Below, in pieces: positions 50,490 through 56,020 of a stretch of 56,020 nucleotides of DNA. How positions within the stretch are numbered: position 1 is the stretch's first letter; each line of letters starts with the position of its first letter. Below the pieces are notes generated by a model that made no database searches, was not told where the DNA came from, and saw only the letters and a list, made by a program, of their open reading frames with translations. Origin of the DNA: UBA7985 sp049612785 (lineage in GTDB: Bacteria; Pseudomonadota; Alphaproteobacteria; UBA7985); the NCBI GenBank assembly GCA_049612785.1, contig JBMZBW010000005.1, forward strand, positions 1 to 56,020, in the 5' to 3' direction. The translations under genes and the position numbers were made by a program.

Positions 50490-52373
50490 CTAACCCGTGA
50501 TGGCTCCCGGTGGAATGTCCAGCGCCGGGTTCTGATCAAAGAACCCCTCTGGCATCCAATGCATAGACGCGTAGACGATAGGCTGAACCGGCCAATCCTC
50601 GGGCCTTGGCAAGTGGTGAAAGTTCAGCGTGTACCAGACCACGACGTCTTCATCCTGCAACGACCGATCTGCCTGTACCCACTTTGGCAGCCCATCGCCG
50701 CCGGGATGCTGGTTGGGAAACCATCCAGCCGGATAAAGCTGCTCAGGGTCGTATTGCGTCGCCCAGAAGTGCTTGAACATGAACCCCGCCCGCTTGGCCA
50801 CAGGGGCGTCCGGATGCAGGTAGGGCAAAGTGTTCTGGCCGGGAACGAGCCGATAGGCGGTTTGCTTTCCCAATCCGTTCTTCCGGTCTGAGCTCAGTAT
50901 CTTCCAAGATCGAGATTTGGCGGTATCCACTTCGCGCGCCGCATCCGCTTCACGAGCAAGCGGACGCTCAATGATCTCAACCGCATTCCCATGCGGATTG
51001 TCAGGCCCAACCGCAGCCAGTTCAAAATCAAGCTCCTGAACAGCGTTACGCGGTCCATCAACACACATGTCAAAACGGAAGCTGAAGGAATGCTGGTGAA
51101 CGTGACTGGCAATGCCGGGGGCGATGGTTGCGCCGTATTTTGGCTCCTCCCCCGGAGCGATAGCGGTTGGGAATGGAATGCCTGTCGCTTTGATCTCTAC
51201 ACCGATTGTTCCATCCTGATAAAAATACCAGAAGAAGCCGTAGACGTAATTTCCGATGGTTGCGATGGAAGATATCACCAGTCGGCGGGAGCGCACGGCG
51301 CGGAACTTGCCGGTTTTTGCATCCGTATGTTTCCACAACAGACCAAAATCTTCTTCGTGCATGCAAACCGCATTCTGGATCAGTTGCGGGTTTCCATCCC
51401 AGTCATGCGCACAAACGTCGAAGTAGTGGATGTGCCCCAGGCAGTCACAGCCGAGCTTTAGGCTGTCCAAGGCGACGCCAAGGCCGTACTCGCCGGTATC
51501 AAAGGCATTCCGGCGATAATTTCCGCCCGTGGGATCGCCGTAGGGCACGACCATCTCAGCCATCGACGCGCGGTGCATGATTGGCCGTAACGCGCCATCG
51601 TCCTCGTAGCCGATATCGTGCAGGACAAGGCCCTCGCGAAGATTGTAGCCAATGCGGATATTCCACCGCTGCCACCGGACCTGATAGCCCTCGACCTCGA
51701 AACTCGGTCCATCCGGTTGAGTGATGTTCAGCGGCTTAATGTCTCCGCGCAGCCCTTCGCTCGGGCGGATTGCCGCGCTGTCTGGTGGCAAAGGAATAAC
51801 GCCAAAATCATCGACGCGAATGACTTCCCCGACCTGCAGATCAAGCACCGGATGCAAGTTTCCAATAGGACGACCATAGCGATTATCACCCGCTTCATTG
51901 ATGACCCAACAGTGGCAGTAGGCGATGCGCCGTCCTTCTTCTTCCGGATAACCAAAGTTCCCCGGAGCCCAAGTCTCGATCAGCACCTTGTCCAGATCCG
52001 TGATGCCGCGCTTAGCCAGCGCTTCGATCACACGCGGATCAGCTTTGGCAATTTTGTCACTGGCGGCAAACTCTTCGGGCGGAATGCGCGCCTGCGCCCC
52101 CGGTACGTGGTCCCACGCCAGCAGCTTTTCGGTCTGCAGGTCCACACAGCCGCGCAGGGTTCGATTGGTCGACCTCTCATAGCAACAGACGTAAGCGCGG
52201 CGTTGGGGCAGACTGCCCTGCGCGCGAAATGCCGCCATTTCCTCGTGCGTGGGTTCATCAAGCGTGATCGTTTCGTAGAAATAAGTCCGGTCCATACCGG
52301 CCTGATCACGAACACAGGCAGCAGCTATTGTGATTTCTTCCGCGGAAAGTGGGTTGAGAGGATGGTTGGTCAT
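50490..52373 (-). CDS. Copper-containing primary-amine oxidase
   Basis: This 627-residue protein matches the catalytic domain of bacterial amine oxidases such as Arthrobacter AGAO. The active-site base lies in VCAHDWDGNPQ with NAVCMHEEDFGLLWKH following. The topaquinone Tyr sits in ATIGNYVYGFFW. The Cu ligands are the HQH of ASHVHQHSF and a late His in TLNFHHLPRPEDWP. The residue after the cofactor Tyr is Val where the family usually has Asp or Glu. It oxidises primary amines to aldehydes with release of ammonia and H2O2. No signal peptide is visible, so it is probably cytoplasmic, unlike many homologues. A cupin gene lies upstream in the same direction. Confidence 0.92.
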   Translation of the reverse strand: MTNHPLNPLSAEEITIAAACVRDQAGMDRTYFYETITLDEPTHEEMAAFRAQGSLPQRRAYVCCYERSTNRTLRGCVDLQTEKLLAWDHVPGAQARIPPEEFAASDKIAKADPRVIEALAKRGITDLDKVLIETWAPGNFGYPEEEGRRIAYCHCWVINEAGDNRYGRPIGNLHPVLDLQVGEVIRVDDFGVIPLPPDSAAIRPSEGLRGDIKPLNITQPDGPSFEVEGYQVRWQRWNIRIGYNLREGLVLHDIGYEDDGALRPIMHRASMAEMVVPYGDPTGGNYRRNAFDTGEYGLGVALDSLKLGCDCLGHIHYFDVCAHDWDGNPQLIQNAVCMHEEDFGLLWKHTDAKTGKFRAVRSRRLVISSIATIGNYVYGFFWYFYQDGTIGVEIKATGIPFPTAIAPGEEPKYGATIAPGIASHVHQHSFSFRFDMCVDGPRNAVQELDFELAAVGPDNPHGNAVEIIERPLAREADAAREVDTAKSRSWKILSSDRKNGLGKQTAYRLVPGQNTLPYLHPDAPVAKRAGFMFKHFWATQYDPEQLYPAGWFPNQHPGGDGLPKWVQADRSLQDEDVVVWYTLNFHHLPRPEDWPVQPIVYASMHWMPEGFFDQNPALDIPPGAITG

Positions 52374-52518
52374 GGAGAGTGTAAACCTTCACGCAGTCGA
52401 AGCAGATAAACGGAGCGTTACGTTCGCCTCTTCTGCTGCGTGCATCAAGGTCTTTGCCCACACAGGGACATATAGCCGCTCAGCCGTCGCGTCGGTTTGA
52501 AGCTTTAAGGGGCAAACA

Positions 52519-52878
52519 TCATTTTTGCTCGGGCGGGCCAAAGTCTTCGGCGTAAACAGCGATGGTGCAGCCGTTTACGGTTCGGGAATTGTGAGATGTC
52601 CCATCCCGCAACCAAACCAGATCGCCGGGCCCATACTCCGTTCCATCATGGTCGACCAGATCGCCCTCAATGATGAGAAACTCTTCAGCCCCAACATGGC
52701 TGTGCGCCTGTGTGGTCATTCCGGGCGGCATCCGATAAACGTGGAATCCTGTCCCCAGCGGCTTGTCCGTATTGAGCTGCAGCACTTCGCCGTCTTCGAC
52801 GCCATTAGAAAGGTAAGGTTCAAAGCGAGCTGTATGGATGTTCGCCACCCGACGGTCTTCGTTTGCGATAGGTTTCAT
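52519..52878 (-). CDS. Small cupin-domain protein
   Basis: The 119-residue single-domain cupin has motif 1, TTQAHSHVGAEEFLIIEGD, with its two His and a Glu, and a motif 2 GPGDLVWLRDGTSHNSRTV with the final His. A GAGGGGGAAG ribosome site precedes the ATG. It lies 145 bases upstream of the amine oxidase and could share its transcript. It may bind a metal and act on a small molecule; no specific reaction is assigned. Confidence 0.88.
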   Translation of the reverse strand: MKPIANEDRRVANIHTARFEPYLSNGVEDGEVLQLNTDKPLGTGFHVYRMPPGMTTQAHSHVGAEEFLIIEGDLVDHDGTEYGPGDLVWLRDGTSHNSRTVNGCTIAVYAEDFGPPEQK

Positions 52879-52928
52879 GACTTCCCCCTCTTTTGCGCGT
52901 CACCTTAGCCCAAAAACCGCTGGTGAAC

Positions 52929-53846
52929 TCAGGGTGAAATGATCGGCGGCGGTTTTCGCCGAATGCCGGACAGCGCGTTCCCGGCAATCGCGAGCAGGAG
53001 AATGCCGCCCCCGATTAGTGTGTTTGGACCAACCGTCTCCCCCAGAAACAGCCAGACCCAAACCGGAGCCAGAACAACCTCTGCCAACGAAAGGAGAGCC
53101 AACTCAGCCGCAGGCAAACTTCTGGAGCCCAGCGTAAACAGCACCAGCCCTGCCCCGACCTGGAAGATGCCCATACTCAACGCAATCGCGCTATCCTGCG
53201 GCGTCAGAACAAGCGGTAGACCGAGGATGAGGCACATCCCACCCATGATGATGATGGCGAAAACGCCTGACAAAAATACAGAAGGCAGCATTTCAACCGA
53301 CTTGCCAGATCGCAACGCCACCGTGAACGCCGCGAAGCCACACGCAGAAGCAAAGGCGGCGAGACTTCCCGGGATAGATACCGCACCTGACTTATCGGCA
53401 AACATGACCGAGATGCCCCCGATGGCCACGAGAACAGCCACCCACGTCCAAAGCCGCACCCGTTCTCGAAGAACGATCCAGCCCAGAACCGCCGCAAGAA
53501 ACGGTGATACCGCAAACAGCAGCATGGCATTGGCAACCGATGTCGTTTGCAGCGAGTAGATCGCCCCCGTGTAAGCGCTGACCAGCGACAAGGCAGCGAT
53601 TACCCCAGCAATGCCAGCTCGCCGAACCAGCGTGAAGGGATCTTTTCCGGTTCGCAATCGAATAACGATGTAGAGCAAAGCCGTCAGGCCAAAGGAGCGA
53701 TAGAGCAGGATTTGCCAAACAGTCGCCTCTTCGATCAGACGAATACCAAGGCCAACGGTTGACCACAGCATGCCAGCAGCAAAAACCAGCACAAGGCCAC
53801 GCCTGCGCTCACTGTTCTTGTCCTGGAGTGGTCCGGCGGTCGTCAT
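52929..53846 (-). CDS. EamA-family (DMT) transporter
   Basis: The 305-residue protein has ten hydrophobic segments in two EamA units (LVFAAGMLWSTVGLGIRLIE, then SLAEVVLAPVWVWLFLGETV at the second unit's end). It is the third member of this family in the window and is not closely similar to the tandem pair at 28.6-30.4 kb. It lies upstream of the cupin and amine oxidase in the same orientation with about a 50-base gap. Export or uptake of an amine or amino acid would fit, but is inferred. Confidence 0.88.
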   Translation of the reverse strand: MTTAGPLQDKNSERRRGLVLVFAAGMLWSTVGLGIRLIEEATVWQILLYRSFGLTALLYIVIRLRTGKDPFTLVRRAGIAGVIAALSLVSAYTGAIYSLQTTSVANAMLLFAVSPFLAAVLGWIVLRERVRLWTWVAVLVAIGGISVMFADKSGAVSIPGSLAAFASACGFAAFTVALRSGKSVEMLPSVFLSGVFAIIIMGGMCLILGLPLVLTPQDSAIALSMGIFQVGAGLVLFTLGSRSLPAAELALLSLAEVVLAPVWVWLFLGETVGPNTLIGGGILLLAIAGNALSGIRRKPPPIISP

Positions 53847-54030
53847 CGATGTTTCCCAATCCCGAAATCAACCAAGGTTAGCCCGCCCAACCCATCGCCT
53901 TTTTCCGGAGTACGACACTCTCACTTGTCGCTCGCAGGCTTTTTCGGAGACCGCGAGATGCCGCACTTGAAGAATGGGATGAGGCAGACATCTTAATGCG
54001 CAAGGACTTGTTCATCAGGAAAACACACTC

Positions 54031-54666
54031 ATGATTTCACGACGTCATCTTGTGACCACCGGATTGGCTGCTGCGGCCTTCTCGACCTTTGCTTGGCCGG
54101 CGCTTGGTCAGAACACGCGGTTCCGGCGGGTTCGTTCTCAGTACATTGCTGCTCTTGGCGCAGAAGACGCGACCAGTGGTGACAATGCTCATACGTGGGG
54201 TCACTGGCCGGAAGATCCGGGTCCGATCGGCGTCTGGTTGCGCGACTTCGAGAAGCTCGAAGCCAACGGCGGCGTTGGCCCAAAGGGATGGCAGTTCAAT
54301 CGTGATGACTGGTGGCTGGATGAAAATGGGCTGCTGATGATGTCACCGAACTTCCCCATGCCATCGGGTCGCTTTCTGGTAACCAATGCCATCGATAACG
54401 TGGCCATGCTGACGGTCGCCGCACCTGATGCCGACGGTAAGCAAAGCTGGGAGCTCTCAGACGGTCGCACTCTGAATGACATCACGCACCAAAAATGCCG
54501 TTCAGCACGCTATCGCCCAACCAGCGAGGGCGCTGTTTGTACGCCTGCCAATGCTCAAAAGAGCGCGTTTCCGCTCTCTCCCGGCGAAGATCCACCACCA
54601 GTCGCGGACTGCGACAGGCTGGTCTACGCCGTGCCGATCATCTTTGCTGTTGAAGAAGAGGTCTGA
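54031..54666 (+). CDS. Tat-exported protein of unknown function
   Basis: The 211-residue protein starts with a Tat signal, SRRHLVTTGLAAAAFSTF, ending at ALGQ. The mature part has several Trp residues (HTWGHWPEDPGPIGVWLRDF, QFNRDDWWLDENG) and Cys in KCRSARY, VCTPANA and DCDRLVY. An even Cys count would allow disulfides. I recognise no family. A seven-base-pair hairpin follows the stop at 54672-54688. Neighbours are a divergent transporter and decayed DNA. Confidence 0.7.
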   Translation: MISRRHLVTTGLAAAAFSTFAWPALGQNTRFRRVRSQYIAALGAEDATSGDNAHTWGHWPEDPGPIGVWLRDFEKLEANGGVGPKGWQFNRDDWWLDENGLLMMSPNFPMPSGRFLVTNAIDNVAMLTVAAPDADGKQSWELSDGRTLNDITHQKCRSARYRPTSEGAVCTPANAQKSAFPLSPGEDPPPVADCDRLVYAVPIIFAVEEEV

Positions 54667-54850
54667 TCAACCCCTTGAACCTCAAGGGCATTTCGCAGTG
54701 TTCTTGAAAAACAAAGTGCGGTTGCGGGTGCGTAGGGACGTGGGGTGGCAAGGTGGAAAAGGTTCGTGGAGGTCTGAAGCTCGACAACTCGTCACCGCCA
54801 GTGAAGACAATCATGGGCAAGGGAACGGAGTTACCAGAGTGTCCGAAGTG

Positions 54851-55069
54851 ATGGGCGGCCTGATGGTCTCGCACTTGTTTGCTGTGGGTGGCGGCATAGT
54901 TGTTCTGTAGGTTCACGCGTGGCTCACGTTGGGTGCCAAAGTCAAGTCGGTGGGCTGGGCCGTCATCATCTACTGGAACCTCGCCGTCATCCCCAATTTG
55001 TTAATGCTACTTGCTGCTTGGGTATTGTTCCTTGAGGCGCTGCACCGCCTCGGCATCAAAACCAGATGA
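54851..55069 (+). pseudogene. Membrane-protein remnant interrupted by a TAG
   Basis: One frame reads MGGLMVSHLFAVGGGIVVL, then a TAG at 54908-54910. It continues open for about 52 codons through two hydrophobic stretches (AVIIYWNLAVIPNLLMLLAA, VLFLEALHRLGI) to a TGA at 55067. The composition is typical of a small membrane protein, and the tail looks native. No family was recognised, though the tail recalls small TRAP-type permeases. It lies next to the tRNA fragment in a stretch with no intact gene. A real overlapping gene in another frame cannot be ruled out. Confidence 0.35.
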
Positions 55070-55240
55070 AACGATTTATCCATGTGCAATGCCACACCCC
55101 TATCCGATAAACTCCGTTAACAAGATCCTTTATCCCGCCGCTGCTGTCCTGTGGGAAACCAAAACGGTCTTGAAAGTCGCCGCCCAGAAACTCTTGGCGT
55201 AGTAGGCAAAGCAGCGACCAAACACGGCGTATGGAAACCA

Positions 55241-55290
55241 ACACATTCGTAATGCGTGGGCCGGGTGTTCGAGTCACTTTACCAGCACCA
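55241..55290 (+). other. 3' half of a tRNA-Thr(CGT) gene, probable integration-site scar
   Basis: The 50 bases hold an anticodon loop TTCGTAA (anticodon CGT) with a 4-of-5-pair stem. A five-base variable loop follows, then a T-arm with GTTCGAGTC and the acceptor 3' strand TACCAGC-A-CCA. A T-run follows the CCA. The matching 5' strand GCTGGTA and D-arm are absent where they should be, at about 55215. Tyrosine integrases commonly cut at this point and leave such a 3' copy. No integrase gene is in the window. Confidence 0.75.
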
Positions 55291-55457
55291 TTTTTCTTCC
55301 AGATATTTGGGTTCTTCTGATCGGTTTCAGTTTCAGAACCTGTGACGGTTGTTCCAATAGCGGGATCACTATTTTCTTGGGCAAAACCTGATCCCTGCGG
55401 TTGATCCCTGCAATCGCGCCTCGCAAAGAGAGTCAGGCGTGCAGTGCTTTGGGGCAA
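55291..55457. other. Spacer right of the tRNA fragment
   Basis: No gene is seen. TGATCCCTGC occurs twice in tandem near 55391. The T-rich start is the probable old tRNA terminator. Confidence 0.4.
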
Positions 55458-56020
55458 TCAACTGTTCATCAGATCCCTTATGATCACTCTCGCTTCTCGG
55501 GTGTTCAGTGGCCAGTAGCCACCGCCAGGACAATGCGTCAGTTCCCCAACAAAGAACTGTTCTGTTTTCGCGGACAAGTAAATATCGACGCGCATGAACT
55601 CGAAACCTGTCGCAAGTGTTTCCGCAATGGCGACGATACTTGTTAGATTGACGGGGGCCTCAAGGGTTCTTTCTGTCAAAGCAGGACCGAAACATATGTT
55701 CAAGTCCGTCCAATCTCGGTCGTAGAGCCGGTTTGCCTCGCAGCTCCAAAGGGGGTCAAGCAGACCGCCAGAAACGTACTCCGGCCAAAAATCCCGCATT
55801 ACGAATTTGACCACACCATCGAAGCAATAAAACTGCAACTGCACGAGCTCAGCGGCTGGAAAAATTTCGGGCTCAACAATGACTTGCCCGATCAGACCCT
55901 TATAGTTTTTTTCCCGACTGTTTCGGTAATAGTCGATCTTCAACCATTGTTTAAATGTATCGATATCAACATCAGACGCTTCTCTGATGATGGTGAAATA
56001 CCCCGATGCGTGGGTGGGTT
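55458..56020 (-). CDS. TupA-like ATP-grasp protein (partial at the window edge)
   Basis: The frame runs from the right edge to a stop at 55458, about 187 codons, with no start in the window that needs to be used (a TTG at 55943 is internal). The C-terminal part shows the TupA/ATP-grasp pattern: KGLIGQVIVEPEIFPAAELV, EANRLYDRDWTDLNICFGPA and FEFMRVDIYLSAKTEQFFVG followed by GELTHCPGGGYWP. The family is common in teichuronopeptide, capsule and lipopolysaccharide loci, where it probably makes amide bonds. It lies just outside the tRNA fragment and may open a surface polysaccharide locus that continues to the right. Confidence 0.8.
   Translation of the reverse strand, partial: PTHASGYFTIIREASDVDIDTFKQWLKIDYYRNSREKNYKGLIGQVIVEPEIFPAAELVQLQFYCFDGVVKFVMRDFWPEYVSGGLLDPLWSCEANRLYDRDWTDLNICFGPALTERTLEAPVNLTSIVAIAETLATGFEFMRVDIYLSAKTEQFFVGELTHCPGGGYWPLNTREARVIIRDLMNS

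Noticed and set aside
55056..55457. 133-codon minus-strand frame across the tRNA fragment
   Set aside because: It reads through the tRNA remnant and decayed DNA and has no coherent protein features.
1..56020. CRISPR arrays, complete insertion sequences, rRNA or intact tRNA genes
   Set aside because: No regularly spaced repeats, transposase genes or complete RNA genes were found by eye; only the tRNA 3' fragment at 55.2 kb was seen.

Overview
The window reads as a stretch of a heterotrophic, probably marine proteobacterial chromosome. GC is moderate to high in genes, the intergenic stretches are markedly AT-rich, starts are mostly SD-led, and ATGA overlaps inside operons are common. A DMSP lyase of the DddP type, an assimilatory nitrate operon and many importers and catabolic enzymes point to a marine, possibly alphaproteobacterial, organism. 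No rRNA or other taxonomic marker is present, so the lineage is inference.

Layout, left to right. (1) 0.2-8.0 kb, minus strand: a catabolic operon for an unidentified, probably (hetero)aromatic compound. It holds a three-subunit molybdenum hydroxylase, a MoaD/ThiS-like protein ending in Gly-Gly, an HpaD-like extradiol dioxygenase with altered active-site residues, an FAH-family enzyme, a RidA-type deaminase and an MFS transporter. (2) 8.2-15.2 kb: a small membrane protein, two glutathione-S-transferase-like proteins, a YqjM-type ene-reductase divergent from DddP, an SMP-30-like protein directly behind dddP, a phosphopantetheinyl transferase and a YciI protein. (3) 15.2-26 kb, minus strand: nitrate assimilation, nrtA-nrtB-nrtCD (fused)-nirB-nirD-nasA, ending in a siroheme synthase whose methyltransferase part is cut to a short remnant. 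(4) 26-32.8 kb: a secreted HExxH metallopeptidase with a ricin-like domain, a small membrane protein, two tandem EamA transporters, a PfkB sugar kinase and a LigM-type aromatic O-demethylase. (5) 32.9-37.5 kb: LysR, a DRE-TIM carboligase/lyase, GntR, a metallo-beta-lactamase-fold hydrolase and a secreted protein. (6) 37.6-45.9 kb: an amide/peptide module of M20 amidohydrolase, GntR regulator, DUF1028 protein and a Dpp/Opp-type ABC importer with a permease-ATPase fusion. Near-identical palindromes lie in both divergent promoter regions. (7) 46-50.5 kb: a curlin-repeat protein with a strong terminator, then a DUF1800/DUF1501 pair, the DUF1800 protein carrying a carbohydrate-binding-like insert. 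(8) 50.5-56 kb: copper amine oxidase, cupin, EamA transporter, a Tat-exported protein, a decayed stretch ending in the 3' half of a tRNA-Thr(CGT) gene (a likely attachment-site scar), and a TupA-like ATP-grasp gene running off the window.

How the parts may work together: nitrate is imported by NrtABC, reduced by NasA and then by siroheme-dependent NirBD. The other modules import and break down organic N, S and aromatic compounds (DMSP, methoxyaromatics, amines, N-carbamoyl or peptide amides). Products are inferred from motifs remembered from the families; no database search was possible.
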